The notes under the pieces: model-generated
Told to the model about the DNA's origin: nothing
The model's input: only the letters and a program-made list of their open reading frames with translations
Databases searched by the model: none
Shown here: positions 26,517-34,875 of the stretch, in pieces
Position numbering within the stretch: the stretch's first letter is position 1
Layout: every line of letters starts with the position of its first letter
Source of the DNA: Candidatus Metaruminococcus caecorum
GTDB taxonomy: Bacteria > Bacillota > Clostridia > Oscillospirales > Ruminococcaceae
Assembly (NCBI GenBank): GCA_904420045.1
Contig: CAJFTY010000019.1
Location: forward strand, 1-64,000
Length of the DNA: 64,000 nucleotides
Reading direction: 5' to 3'
Made by a program: the position numbers and the translations under genes

Positions 26517-27176
26517 GTGAAAGCAATGAAATTATGCGTATTTGATCTGGACGGCACCCTCAACCAAACTCACCTGTTCTCGGTTCCCGCCCATCTGGAA
26601 GCCCTGCGGGAGTTCGGTATCACAGATAAAACCCCCGAGGAGATTATGGGCACCTTTGGCGCCAGGGCTGCGGAGTATGTCCCCTATCTGCTGGGCGATC
26701 CCAACATCGGCCCCGCCGCGCAGCGCTGGTATCTGGACCTGGTGGCGGAAAACGAAAACAAGTTCATCAAGATCTACGGCAAGCCCTACGACGGCGTGAT
26801 GGAAAGCCTGCAAAATCTCAAGCGGGATGGGTACCGCACCGCCGTGTGCTCCAACGCCTCCCAGCGGTACATCGAAAACTGCCTGAAGGAGCTGGAGCTC
26901 GCCCCGCTGATCGACGAAATTCAGCCCCTTCTCCCCGACATGACCAAGGCGGACACCCTGAGCCTTCTGCTGGAGCGGGTAAAGCCCGCCGCCGCGGTGA
27001 TGGTGGGCGACCGGCTGTTCGACTGGGAGGCCGCCCGGGCCAATTCCCTTCCCTTTGTAGGGTGCTTGTACGGCTACAATCCGGAGGAAGTCGAAAAAAG
27101 CCCCTATACCGTCGCCCACGCCGGGGATCTGTACCGCACGGTCAAAGCTGCGCTGGAGAGTTCCCCCGCCCTCTGA
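26517..27176 (+). CDS. HAD family hydrolase (phosphoglycolate-phosphatase-like)
   Basis: A 219-aa phosphatase of the haloacid dehalogenase superfamily. Catalytic motif I is VFDLDGTLN with D10 and D12, motif II is VCSNAS, and motif III/IV is VMVGDRLFDWEAA. The alpha-helical cap between motifs I and II is of the subclass I type seen in phosphoglycolate phosphatases. The substrate is not determinable. The start is GTG, with AAAGGA seven bases upstream; an ATG nine bases later is the alternative. Monocistronic, with a shared terminator against rpsR. Confidence 0.88.
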   Translation: MKAMKLCVFDLDGTLNQTHLFSVPAHLEALREFGITDKTPEEIMGTFGARAAEYVPYLLGDPNIGPAAQRWYLDLVAENENKFIKIYGKPYDGVMESLQNLKRDGYRTAVCSNASQRYIENCLKELELAPLIDEIQPLLPDMTKADTLSLLLERVKPAAAVMVGDRLFDWEAARANSLPFVGCLYGYNPEEVEKSPYTVAHAGDLYRTVKAALESSPAL

Positions 27177-27199
27177 GCAGCCCCCTTGAACACAAAAGC

Positions 27200-27236
27200 A
27201 AAACGCCCGCCGTGCATCATGCGCGGCGGGCGTTTT
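27200..27236. terminator. Bidirectional terminator between HAD gene and rpsR
   Basis: A 13-bp stem AAAACGCCCGCCG (27200-27212) with its complement (27224-27236) and A/T tracts at both ends serves the two convergent genes. Confidence 0.92.
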
Positions 27237-27250
27237 ATATGTTACAGTGA

Positions 27251-27502
27251 TTAATCGCTCACATAGGGCATCAGGGCAACGTGACGGGCGCGTTTGATCG
27301 CGACGGTCAGTTGACGCTGATGGCGGGCGCAGGTGCCGGTGACACGGCGGGGCACGATTTTCGCGCGCTCAGACATGTATCTTCTCAGCTTCGCCACATC
27401 TTTGTAGTCGATATTCTGCACTTTATCGACACAGAAAGCACAGACTTTTTTGCGGGGTCTTCTGCCGCCGGGGCGGCCGCCTCTGCTGTTTTCATATGCC
27501 AT
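27251..27502 (-). CDS. rpsR: 30S ribosomal protein S18
   Basis: An 83-aa basic protein containing the S18 core: [45 protein letters not shown] and the terminal [14 protein letters not shown]. The cysteines in CAFC and TCARH make it a zinc-binding C+ type S18. It ends the rpsF-ssb-rpsR operon, the standard bacterial order, and lies 23 nt after ssb. Confidence 0.97.
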   Translation of the reverse strand: MAYENSRGGRPGGRRPRKKVCAFCVDKVQNIDYKDVAKLRRYMSERAKIVPRRVTGTCARHQRQLTVAIKRARHVALMPYVSD

Positions 27503-27525
27503 GTTGATTTCCTCCTTACCTTAGG

Positions 27526-27981
27526 TTAGAACGGCAGTTCGCCGTCGTCGGCGTCCACTTCTTCAAACTCACCGAAATCGCCGATCGAAAAGCTCGCGCC
27601 CTTGGGGGGCTCCTCGAAATTCGGCTGGGGGAACGGCGTTTCCGACGGTCCGGCGCTTTGGGACTTGCTTTCCGCAAAGTGCACCTGGTCGGCCACAACC
27701 TCCACCGCTTTGCGCTTGTTTCCGTTTTTGTCCTCGTAGGTGCGGGTTTGGATCATGCCTTCCACGGCAATCATGCTGCCCTTGTGGAAATAACGGCTGA
27801 CAAATTCCGCGGTCTGGCGCCACGCCACGATGTCGATAAAATCGGTCTGGCGTTCCGCCCCCTTCGAGGCAAAGTTACGGTTGCATGCAATCGTAAAAGA
27901 TACAACGGAGACATTGTTGGGGGTGTGTCTTAATTCCGGATCCGCCACAAGGCGGCCCATGATGATTGCTTTGTTGAGCAT
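27526..27981 (-). CDS. ssb: Single-stranded DNA-binding protein
   Basis: SSB coats single-stranded DNA in replication and repair. The 151-aa protein has the OB fold (about 1-107: MLNKAIIMGRLVADPELRHT, TDFIDIVAWRQTAEFVSRYF, GSMIAVEGMIQTRTYEDKNGNKR), a flexible linker and the acidic tip DADDGELPF that binds partner proteins. It lies between rpsF and rpsR. Confidence 0.97.
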   Translation of the reverse strand: MLNKAIIMGRLVADPELRHTPNNVSVVSFTIACNRNFASKGAERQTDFIDIVAWRQTAEFVSRYFHKGSMIAVEGMIQTRTYEDKNGNKRKAVEVVADQVHFAESKSQSAGPSETPFPQPNFEEPPKGASFSIGDFGEFEEVDADDGELPF

Positions 27982-28001
27982 TCTTCACACCATCCTTTTG
28001 C

Positions 28002-28301
28002 TTATTCTTCCTCTTTCTTCACGATCAGCGAGCGCAGCACGCCGTCTGTGATGTTGTAAATACGATCCAGCTCGGCGGGAAACTCGGGAGCAGAAGTGAA
28101 GTTAAACAGCACGTAGTAGCCTTCCGCCTCGTCGTCGATCAGGTAAGCGAGTCTGCGCTTGCCCCACTCGTCAACGGAATCCAGCGTACCGTTCTGGGAA
28201 ATCAGCTCTTTGAATTTTTCGATCAACGCTTTGATCTCTTCTTCACTCTGTTTCACATTCAATACGAGCATAGACTCGTATTTTTCCGATACTTTCGCCA
28301 T
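28002..28301 (-). CDS. rpsF: 30S ribosomal protein S6
   Basis: A 99-aa protein with the S6 fold: KYESMLVLNVKQSEEEIKAL, VDEWGKRRLAYLIDDEAEGYYVLFNF, the final helix. ATG at 28301 is chosen over an in-frame start twelve codons upstream because AGGAGG precedes it. It heads the rpsF-ssb-rpsR operon behind a consensus promoter. Confidence 0.97.
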   Translation of the reverse strand: MAKVSEKYESMLVLNVKQSEEEIKALIEKFKELISQNGTLDSVDEWGKRRLAYLIDDEAEGYYVLFNFTSAPEFPAELDRIYNITDGVLRSLIVKKEEE

Positions 28302-28363
28302 GAAAAGCACCTCCTTTTGGACTTTAGGCCCTGCCATTTGGACAGAGCAAGGATAACTATTTG

Positions 28364-28392
28364 ATTATAGCAACTCACCCGGCGTTTGTCAA
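28364..28392 (-). promoter_or_regulatory. Consensus promoter of rpsF-ssb-rpsR
   Basis: TTGACA (28387-28392), 17 nt, TATAAT (28364-28369) on the minus strand. This is an exact consensus sigma-A promoter, about 60 nt before the rpsF ATG. Confidence 0.93.
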
Positions 28393-28408
28393 CCGGTTTT
28401 TTCCGCTT

Positions 28409-29278
28409 TTACAGCGTTGCGCAGATTTCTTTGAGGTATTCCCGCAGGCCCTCGCCAATTTCCGGATGAGCAAGGCCCACTTCGATGGCCGCCTTCATAA
28501 TGCCCAGCTTGTTCCCCATGTCGTAGCGGGTGCCGTCAAAGTCCACGCCCACGATCCCCTCGGTGTGGGAGAGCTCTTTCATCGCATCGGTGAGCTGGAT
28601 CTCTCCGCCCGCGCCCGCAGGGGTATTTTCCAAAATCGCAAAGATTTTAGAGGGAAGCACGCACCGCCCCAGAATGGAGTACAGCGACATGATCTCATGG
28701 GGCTTGGGCTTTTCAATCATATCGGTGATCTTGTACAGGTTGTTTTTGAGCTTGTCCACCTTCATGGAGGAATACTTCTGGATGTCCTGCTCGCTGACCT
28801 CCTTGATGCCCACCGTGCCCAGTCCGTACTGCTGGTAGGCGGAGATCAGCTGCCCGCACACCGGGTTGTCCCCGATGATCACGTCGTCGCCGTACAGCAC
28901 GGCGAAGGGCTCGTCCCCCACAAAGGACTTGGCGCACATGATGGCGTGGCCCAGGCCCTTGGTCTCCTTCTGCCGTACATAGGTGATGTTGGCAAGCTCC
29001 GCGATGCGGCGGAGCTCCTCGTACTGCTGAGTCTTGCCCGCCTTGAGCAGACGGTCCTCCAGCTCGGGGGAACGGTCAAAGTGGTCCTCTACAATTGCCT
29101 TGCCCCGGCTGGTGACGATCAAGATATCCTCAATGCCGCTTTTGACAGCCTCTTCCACAATGTACTGGATCGCCGGTTTGTCGACGATGGGGAGCATTTC
29201 TTTCGGCATCGCCTTGGACGCCGGCAGCACCCGGGTTCCCAACCCTGCCGCTGGAATGACCGCTTTTTTAATGTTCAT
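28409..29278 (-). CDS. galU: UTP-glucose-1-phosphate uridylyltransferase
   Basis: GalU makes UDP-glucose for cell-envelope glycolipids and polysaccharides. The 289-aa protein starts MNIKKAVIPAAGLGTRVLP with the nucleotide-binding loop, followed by KAMPKEMLPIVDKPAIQYIVEEA and the GDDVI metal motif in the centre. It follows the zinc-ribbon membrane protein on the same strand by 36 nt and may share its transcript. Confidence 0.95.
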   Translation of the reverse strand: MNIKKAVIPAAGLGTRVLPASKAMPKEMLPIVDKPAIQYIVEEAVKSGIEDILIVTSRGKAIVEDHFDRSPELEDRLLKAGKTQQYEELRRIAELANITYVRQKETKGLGHAIMCAKSFVGDEPFAVLYGDDVIIGDNPVCGQLISAYQQYGLGTVGIKEVSEQDIQKYSSMKVDKLKNNLYKITDMIEKPKPHEIMSLYSILGRCVLPSKIFAILENTPAGAGGEIQLTDAMKELSHTEGIVGVDFDGTRYDMGNKLGIMKAAIEVGLAHPEIGEGLREYLKEICATL

Positions 29279-29314
29279 AAAAGACTCCTCCGGCCATACG
29301 GCCTTTTCAAAATT

Positions 29315-30256
29315 TTATAGAGCGCCCAGCCAAATGGTGAACCAGGTCATCGCCATGGACAGCACAAAATAAATCGCCGCTAGGACAATCACCGCCACCC
29401 GGGAAACCGATCCCTGTTTGAGCAGCATCTCATTGTACTGGGGAGAATCGCCATATTTTGCCCGTATTTTCCGCACCCGGCGGAATACTGCATACATATA
29501 TAGCTTGTTGGCAAACAGGCCGAGCAGCACTCGAACCGCCACCGACAAGAAGGAACAGACCAGCATAATCGTGTAAAACAGAGGAGTTACCTGCTGCCCT
29601 ACTACCGCCTGCGCCGAATAGATAAATGAGGGGATTTCCAGAACCGTACAGGCCAGAAAGCTTAAAATAGCAAAGCCCCACATCTTCCGATAGGCAAAAT
29701 AAAAGTACTGGAAAAACACCGCCGCCCAGTTCCAGGTGGTGGCGCGGTGGTTTTTCATCTCCTTGAACTTGGGCAGAAAATAGTGGGGATTGTCCCCTAC
29801 AAAAAGCGCCAGGTCTTTGACCGGAATACCGTCGATTTCCTCGTCCGCCCCCAGACCGCCAAAAGGGGTGGTAAACGGGTTGTAGGGGATGGAATGAAAG
29901 CCTGGCGGCGGCGTCTGCCCATAAGGCCCCTGCCCGGGGAACGGGTTGTCTTGCTGGTTCCCATGAAGCGGCGTTCCACAGACCTCGCAAAACAGTCCGC
30001 CGTAAGGGTTGACGGTGCCGCACCGGCTGCACCGCAGCGAAGCCTTTCCGTCGTATTGCGCTTCTTTTTCCGCCTGCTTGTTCGGCTCCTCCCAGGCAAA
30101 GCCGGGGCCGTGCTGGTCCGCGTACACGCAGGAGCCCCGTTTTGCGATACATGCCCGGTGGTAGGGAGCCCCGCACTCGGGGCAGACCACCAAGTCGTCC
30201 TGCTTGTCAAAAGGCTTCCCGCAGATGGGGCACTCTACGCCTTCGTATTTGCTCAT
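29315..30256 (-). CDS. Membrane protein with RING-like and zinc-ribbon motifs (DUF2628-like)
   Basis: The 313-aa protein has two N-terminal zinc modules: a RING-1-like CPICGKPF-x9-CPECGAPYHRACI (about 9-37) and a zinc ribbon CSRCGTVN-x5-FCEVCGTPL (about 74-95). A proline/glycine-rich linker follows, then a C-terminal membrane part with three or four hydrophobic segments (about 175-305), preceded by NHRATTWNWAAVFFQYFYFAYRKMW, the hallmark of DUF2628 proteins. It is likely a membrane protein with cytoplasmic zinc domains. No function is known. The start at 30256 follows AGGAGGAGG. Confidence 0.82.
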   Translation of the reverse strand: MSKYEGVECPICGKPFDKQDDLVVCPECGAPYHRACIAKRGSCVYADQHGPGFAWEEPNKQAEKEAQYDGKASLRCSRCGTVNPYGGLFCEVCGTPLHGNQQDNPFPGQGPYGQTPPPGFHSIPYNPFTTPFGGLGADEEIDGIPVKDLALFVGDNPHYFLPKFKEMKNHRATTWNWAAVFFQYFYFAYRKMWGFAILSFLACTVLEIPSFIYSAQAVVGQQVTPLFYTIMLVCSFLSVAVRVLLGLFANKLYMYAVFRRVRKIRAKYGDSPQYNEMLLKQGSVSRVAVIVLAAIYFVLSMAMTWFTIWLGAL

Positions 30257-30383
30257 AATCCTCCTCCTTTGCAGAGGACGGTTTTTCACCGTTTGATTGT
30301 ATATCCACAGCGGACAAAAAACGCCCGCTTCCCGCCGCGGCAGAGTCCGGATTTTGTCCGGAGATCCCGGGCAGGATAAGCAT

Positions 30384-30412
30384 AGTATACCATTTCACAC
30401 AGGAAAATTCAA
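30384..30412 (-). promoter_or_regulatory. Promoter of the zinc-ribbon membrane protein gene
   Basis: TTGAAT (30407-30412), 17 nt, TATACT (30384-30389) on the minus strand, giving a leader of about 120 nt. The 320-nt region between this gene and prfB holds the two divergent promoters and no other gene. Confidence 0.75.
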
Positions 30413-30492
30413 ACCAAAGTTTTAGGGAATTGTGGATGTTTTCTAAATTCTCAGACAGTGGGCAAAAACAAGGCGAAGGCGACAGCGCTCTC

Positions 30493-30521
30493 TTTACAAC
30501 TGCATCCGGTTTCATTATAAT
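30493..30521 (+). promoter_or_regulatory. Promoter of prfB
   Basis: TTTACA (30493-30498), 17 nt, TATAAT (30516-30521), about 50 nt upstream of the prfB ATG. Confidence 0.8.
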
Positions 30522-30576
30522 AGTACTATTATGGATTGCTCCCTTCGGCGGGAGCCCGAAAGGATGGAACCAATTT

Positions 30577-31686
30577 ATGATCGAATACGAGCAGCTCAAG
30601 CAGGAACTGGAAGGACTGCTCCCCCAGATCAACGACCTGGAAGCCGCCCTGGCGCTGGATAAGGTAAAAGCACAGATCTCCCAGTTGGAACAGCAGGCTG
30701 CCCAGCCCGGATTTTGGGACGATATGCAGGCCTCCCAAAAGGTTTTACAGAAAACCAGCGGGCTCAATAGCACCCTGGAACACTTTCAGCGGCTGAAAAA
30801 CGATTACAGCGACGCGATGACCCTGATCGAAATCGCCATGGAGGAAGACGACGACAGCATGCTGGACGAAATCCGGGCGGCGGTGGAATCGGTTCAATCC
30901 GAGCTGGAGTCCCAGAAGCTTTCCACCCTGCTGTCGGGGGAATACGACGGCAAAAACGCCATCCTCACCTTCCATGCGGGGGCGGGGGGGACCGAAGCCC
31001 AGGACTGGGTGGAGATGCTCTACCGGATGTACAACCGCTGGGCGGAACGCCACGGATTTAAGGTCAAGGTGCTCAACTATCTGGACGGGGACGAGGCCGG
31101 GATCAAAAGCGCCTCCATCTTGATCGAGGGCCTCAACGCCTACGGCTTTCTGCGCAGCGAAACCGGCGTTCACCGGCTGGTGCGGGTTTCGCCGTTTGAC
31201 TCCTCCGGCAGAAGGCACACCTCCTTCGCCTCCCTGGAGGTCATGCCCGAAATCGACGATGATGTGCAGATCGACATCCGGGACGAGGATTTAAAGGTGG
31301 ACACCTATCGCTCCGGAGGCGCGGGCGGCCAGCACGTCAACAAGACCGAATCTGCCATCCGCATCACCCACCTGCCCACCGGAATCGTCGTGGCCTGCCA
31401 GAACGAGCGCAGCCAGCACCAAAACCGGGAGGTGGCCATGAAGATGCTCAAGTCCAAGCTCATCGAGATTAAAGAGCGGGAGCACCTGGACAAAATCGAG
31501 GACATCAAGGGCGAACAGAAGGAGATTGCCTGGGGTTCCCAGATCCGGTCGTATGTGTTTATGCCCTACACCCTGGTCAAAGACCACCGCACCGGGTACG
31601 AGATGGGAAACATCGGGGCGGTGATGGACGGGGACCTGGACGGCTTTATCAATGCATATCTGGCCATGATGCACCAGCAGAAATAG
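30577..31686 (+). CDS. prfB: Peptide chain release factor 2, without the usual frameshift
   Basis: RF2 ends translation at UGA and UAA. The 369-aa protein has the stop-recognition tripeptide SPF at 205-207 and the catalytic GGQ at 250-252, plus the N-terminal helical domain with PGFWDDMQASQK. The reading frame is continuous from MIEYEQLKQELEG; no in-frame UGA with a Shine-Dalgarno-like stimulator occurs near codon 25, so autoregulatory +1 frameshifting is absent. The frame is open upstream, but ATG at 30577 fits family length. Confidence 0.96.
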   Translation: MIEYEQLKQELEGLLPQINDLEAALALDKVKAQISQLEQQAAQPGFWDDMQASQKVLQKTSGLNSTLEHFQRLKNDYSDAMTLIEIAMEEDDDSMLDEIRAAVESVQSELESQKLSTLLSGEYDGKNAILTFHAGAGGTEAQDWVEMLYRMYNRWAERHGFKVKVLNYLDGDEAGIKSASILIEGLNAYGFLRSETGVHRLVRVSPFDSSGRRHTSFASLEVMPEIDDDVQIDIRDEDLKVDTYRSGGAGGQHVNKTESAIRITHLPTGIVVACQNERSQHQNREVAMKMLKSKLIEIKEREHLDKIEDIKGEQKEIAWGSQIRSYVFMPYTLVKDHRTGYEMGNIGAVMDGDLDGFINAYLAMMHQQK

Positions 31687-31716
31687 TTTGTGGGAATATC
31701 TCGTTCGCACCGGTTT

Positions 31717-31754
31717 AAACTACGAACAGCCAAACAGCCTGTTCGTAGTTTTTT
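31717..31754 (+). terminator. Terminator of prfB
   Basis: AAACTACGAACAG (31717-31729) pairs with its complement (31739-31751), giving a 13-bp stem with a 9-nt loop and a T run. Confidence 0.92.
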
Positions 31755-31783
31755 GTTGGGCGGACACCCATGGCCGCCTTGCA

Positions 31784-31812
31784 TTGACTTTTGAACCAGC
31801 CGCTGGTAGGAT
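31784..31812 (+). promoter_or_regulatory. Probable promoter of trxB-like gene
   Basis: TTGACT (31784-31789), 17 nt, TAGGAT (31807-31812), about 50 nt before the GTG start. Confidence 0.6.
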
Positions 31813-31865
31813 GAAGGTAAGGGAAAACCAATTGACTTTTTTTGATACAGAAAGGATGGAAAAGC

Positions 31866-32789
31866 GTGAACAACGAATATGACGTCATCATTTTCGGCGC
31901 GGGAACCGCAGGGCTTTCTGCTGCCGTTTACGCCCTACGCGCGGGCCTGAGCGTGCTGATTTTGGAAAACAAGGTGCAGGGCGGACAAATCCTCAACACC
32001 CCTCAGATCGAAAATTACCCGGCAATCCTCGCAATCTCCGGTTTTGCGTTTATCGAGACGCTGTTCAAACAGGCCACCGAACTGGGCGCACAGGTGGCCT
32101 ATGAGCAGCCCCTGAAGGTCGACCTGTCAAAGCGGATGAAAACAGTGACCACCGATGGCGGCGCCTATCAGGCGAAAACTCTGATTTTGGCCACGGGAGC
32201 CTCCCACCGGAAGCTTGGCTGTCCCGGGGAGGAAGAACTGGCAGGCCGGGGCGTGTCCTATTGTGCCACCTGCGACGGCGCGTTTTACCGGGGCAAAGAT
32301 GTGTGCATCGTAGGCGGCGGAAACACCGCTTTGGAGGACGCGCTGTTTTTGTCCAACAACTGCAGCAGCGTCACCCTAATCCACCGGCGGGATGAATTCC
32401 GGGCCCACAAGGTGACGGTGGACGCCGTCAAAGCCCGGGAAAATATTACGATCCTCCCCTTTTACACTGTGGAGGAGATCAAGGGCGACAGCAAGGTGGA
32501 ACAAGCGGTGCTGCAAAACACAAAGGACGGCTCCCAGCGGGTTGTGAACACGGCCGCAGTGTTTATTGCCGTGGGTCTCGCGCCTGAAAACGAACTGTTC
32601 CGGGGCCTGGTGCAGATGGATGAAGCCGGGTATATTGTGGCTGGGGAGGACTGCCGCACCAGCGCTAAAGGCGTTTTTGTGGCGGGGGACACCCGCACCA
32701 AGTCGGTCCGCCAGTTGGTGACAGCCGCCGCGGATGGTGCGGTGGCCGCAGTAGAGGCCGCTGGCGATATCAATCAGGGAATTTGGTGA
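31866..32789 (+). CDS. trxB: Thioredoxin reductase (FAD/NAD(P)-dependent)
   Basis: The 307-aa flavoenzyme has the FAD loop FGAGTAG (10-16), the redox-active pair C133-A-T-C136 in SYCATCDGAFY, an NADPH-binding GGGNTALEDA loop (about 149-158) and the C-terminal FAD block VFVAGDTRTKSVRQLVTAAADG. It keeps thioredoxin or a related carrier reduced. The start is GTG, nine bases after AAAGGA, and the longer frame lacks a signal. No thioredoxin gene is adjacent. It could serve another disulfide carrier. Confidence 0.92.
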   Translation: MNNEYDVIIFGAGTAGLSAAVYALRAGLSVLILENKVQGGQILNTPQIENYPAILAISGFAFIETLFKQATELGAQVAYEQPLKVDLSKRMKTVTTDGGAYQAKTLILATGASHRKLGCPGEEELAGRGVSYCATCDGAFYRGKDVCIVGGGNTALEDALFLSNNCSSVTLIHRRDEFRAHKVTVDAVKARENITILPFYTVEEIKGDSKVEQAVLQNTKDGSQRVVNTAAVFIAVGLAPENELFRGLVQMDEAGYIVAGEDCRTSAKGVFVAGDTRTKSVRQLVTAAADGAVAAVEAAGDINQGIW

Positions 32790-32804
32790 TTTCATCCATA
32801 TTAC

Positions 32805-32833
32805 TTGTCAAAATCCCGGTTTGGTGTTATACT
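32805..32833 (+). promoter_or_regulatory. Promoter of the zinc-ribbon membrane protein at 32976
   Basis: TTGTCA (32805-32810), 17 nt, TATACT (32828-32833). The leader to the ATG is about 135 nt. Confidence 0.72.
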
Positions 32834-32975
32834 GTATACAGAAAATGTCAACAAAAATGGACGTACGGCGCGTTCTGTTTTTCGGTTTTCTGCCTGTAAA
32901 CGAAGCGTCTTCAGCCAAACACCATGTTGATTGGGCGGATCCGGTAAGCGCCGCCCGAAAGGGAGGATGACCAAT

Positions 32976-33533
32976 ATGAAATGTCCCAACTGTCACTATG
33001 ACTTTGAGGGAAAGTTCTGTCCCATGTGCGGGCGGTCCGCAGACAGTCCGGCTTCTGCCCCGGTTCCCTTTAACCCGTATGAGGCTACCTGCCAAAAGCC
33101 CCGCAAACAGGATCTGAAGGGCTGGCAGATCACCTTAATTGTACTGGCGGGAACGATTGGGCCATTTATCTTAATCGTTTTCATGGCCTTTGCACAAATA
33201 TTCATGATAGCCTCCACCTCCCACGATGTCACTTCCACCTACCACTATTCGGATGACGAGTACAACTACTCCTATGAGGACGAGTACGGAATTTCTCCCG
33301 GCATCCGCTATTCCGATTATCAAAGCGTACAAAACGGCATGCTGTATTCCCAGGTCTATGACATTTTGGGCCCGGGGACATGCGTTTCTTCTTACAGCGA
33401 CAGCGGCAGTTCTTCGACGACCATGACCTATGTCTGGTGCTATACCGAAAATGGTGAGAATTTTATCATCACCATTACCTTCCAAGACAACGTCGTTGTC
33501 AACAAGGAACACGTATGGCATTCACAATCATAA
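32976..33533 (+). CDS. Zinc-ribbon membrane protein with a BLIP-like extracytoplasmic domain
   Basis: The 185-aa protein starts with a zinc ribbon (MKCPNCHYDFEGKFCPMCG, residues 1-19), has one membrane segment (about 46-70, WQITLIVLAGTIGPFILIVF) and a tyrosine/aspartate-rich linker. The C-terminal domain begins YSDYQSVQNGMLYSQVYDILGPG and ends FIITITFQDNVVVNKEHVW. That pattern resembles small SmpA/BLIP-like repeats found in many Gram-positive surface proteins. No function is known. The start at 32976 follows GGGAGG by nine bases. It is single, with its own promoter and a shared terminator. Confidence 0.8.
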   Translation: MKCPNCHYDFEGKFCPMCGRSADSPASAPVPFNPYEATCQKPRKQDLKGWQITLIVLAGTIGPFILIVFMAFAQIFMIASTSHDVTSTYHYSDDEYNYSYEDEYGISPGIRYSDYQSVQNGMLYSQVYDILGPGTCVSSYSDSGSSSTTMTYVWCYTENGENFIITITFQDNVVVNKEHVWHSQS

Positions 33534-33573
33534 AAAATGCCCGGGAACAGGAACCTGTTCCCGGGCATTTTTT
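33532..33573. terminator. Bidirectional terminator between the zinc-ribbon gene and dnaJ
   Basis: A 19-bp perfect stem (33532-33550 and 33555-33573) with a 4-nt loop and A6/T6 ends. It overlaps the last bases of dnaJ and serves both convergent genes. Confidence 0.93.
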
Positions 33574-34736
33574 TATCCGCCGAACGCGTCTTTTAATTTG
33601 TCAAAAAAGCTCTTACGCTTTTCGTAGTGTTTTTCGTTGAGCTGGCTGTCAAACTTGCGCAGAGTCTCCTTTTCCTGTTTGCTGAGATTTTTGGGAACCT
33701 CCAGGGACACCTCCACATACTGATCGCCGCGCCCCCGGGCGTTTAACTGCTGAACGCCTTTGCCCTTGAGCCGGAACACCGTGTTGGGCTGTGTGCCCTC
33801 CGCCAGATTGTATTTGACCTTACCGTCGATGGTGGGGACGGTGATCTCATCCCCCAGCACCGCCTGGGCAAACGTCACTGGGATTTCCACCCAGATGTCG
33901 TAGCCCCGCCGTTTAAAGATGGGGTCGGGGCGCACGCTCACTGTGATATTTAAATCTCCCGCCGGACCGCCGTTGAGTCCCGCGTCGCCCTTGCCCCGAA
34001 TGGCGATGGTCTGCCCGTCGTCGATCCCCGCTGGGATGTCCACCATGAGCTTTTTGCTCTTGCGCACCCGGCCGGAGCCCGAACATTTGGAGCAGGGATT
34101 TTTAATCAGCTTGCCGGTGCCGTTACACCTGGAACAGGTCCGGGTGGAGGTCATCACGCCAAAGGGGGTGCGCTGCTGCACCCGCACCTGGCCGGTGCCG
34201 CCGCACTCTCCGCAGGTGATGGGGGAACTGCCCTTGGCGCAGCCGTTTCCGCCGCATTCCCCGCAGGTTTCCATCACCGAGACAGAAACCTCTTTCTGAG
34301 TTCCCTTGCAGGACTCCATAAAGTCGATGGTCAGCGCCGCCCGCAGATCATTTCCTCTGCGGGGGGCGTTGGGATTGGTGCGCTGGCTGCGCGCACCGCC
34401 GAAACCGCCGAAAAAGTCCTCAAAAATATCGCCCAAATCGCCAAAATCGAAGCCGCCGCCAAAGCCGCCCGATCCGCCGTAGGCCCCGGCGCCGCCCGCT
34501 GCGGAAGGATCCACTCCCGCATGGCCGAACTGGTCGTACCGCGCCCGCTTCTGGCTGTCGGACAGCACTTCATACGCTTCTCCCGCCTCTTTGAACTTGG
34601 CCTCGCACTCCTTGTCATTGGGGTGCAGATCGGGATGATATTGCTTTGCCTTTTGGCGGTATGCTTTTTTGATCTCGTCCTCACTGGCGTTTTTGCTCAC
34701 GCCTAAGACTTCGTAGTAATCTCGTTTATCAGCCAA
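33573..34736 (-). CDS. dnaJ: Chaperone DnaJ
   Basis: DnaJ delivers substrates to DnaK and stimulates its ATPase. The 387-aa protein has the J domain with HPD (about 34-36), a glycine/phenylalanine-rich region, and four zinc repeats [24 protein letters not shown] and CSKCSGSG, then the C-terminal substrate domains. The start is TTG with AAGGTGG/AAGGA upstream. It is the last gene of hrcA-grpE-dnaK-dnaJ, separated from dnaK by 139 nt containing a stem-loop. Confidence 0.97.
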   Translation of the reverse strand: MADKRDYYEVLGVSKNASEDEIKKAYRQKAKQYHPDLHPNDKECEAKFKEAGEAYEVLSDSQKRARYDQFGHAGVDPSAAGGAGAYGGSGGFGGGFDFGDLGDIFEDFFGGFGGARSQRTNPNAPRRGNDLRAALTIDFMESCKGTQKEVSVSVMETCGECGGNGCAKGSSPITCGECGGTGQVRVQQRTPFGVMTSTRTCSRCNGTGKLIKNPCSKCSGSGRVRKSKKLMVDIPAGIDDGQTIAIRGKGDAGLNGGPAGDLNITVSVRPDPIFKRRGYDIWVEIPVTFAQAVLGDEITVPTIDGKVKYNLAEGTQPNTVFRLKGKGVQQLNARGRGDQYVEVSLEVPKNLSKQEKETLRKFDSQLNEKHYEKRKSFFDKLKDAFGG

Positions 34737-34824
34737 AGTCCTTGACCCACCTTTGCTCCCCGAATCCGTTTGTCCCGGGGAAAAATCAATGTACCGGGGG
34801 ACCGGAATCCCCCAAACTCAGGTT

Positions 34825-34852
34825 AAGGCTTTAGGAAGAATCCTAAAGCCTT
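34825..34852 (-). repeat. Stem-loop between dnaK and dnaJ
   Basis: AAGGCTTTAGGA (34825-34836) and its complement (34841-34852) form a 12-bp stem with a 4-nt loop but no T run on the minus strand. It could be a weak attenuator or an mRNA processing or stabilising element that lowers dnaJ relative to dnaK. Confidence 0.55.
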
Positions 34853-34875
34853 TTCCCGCTTATGACACGTCGATC

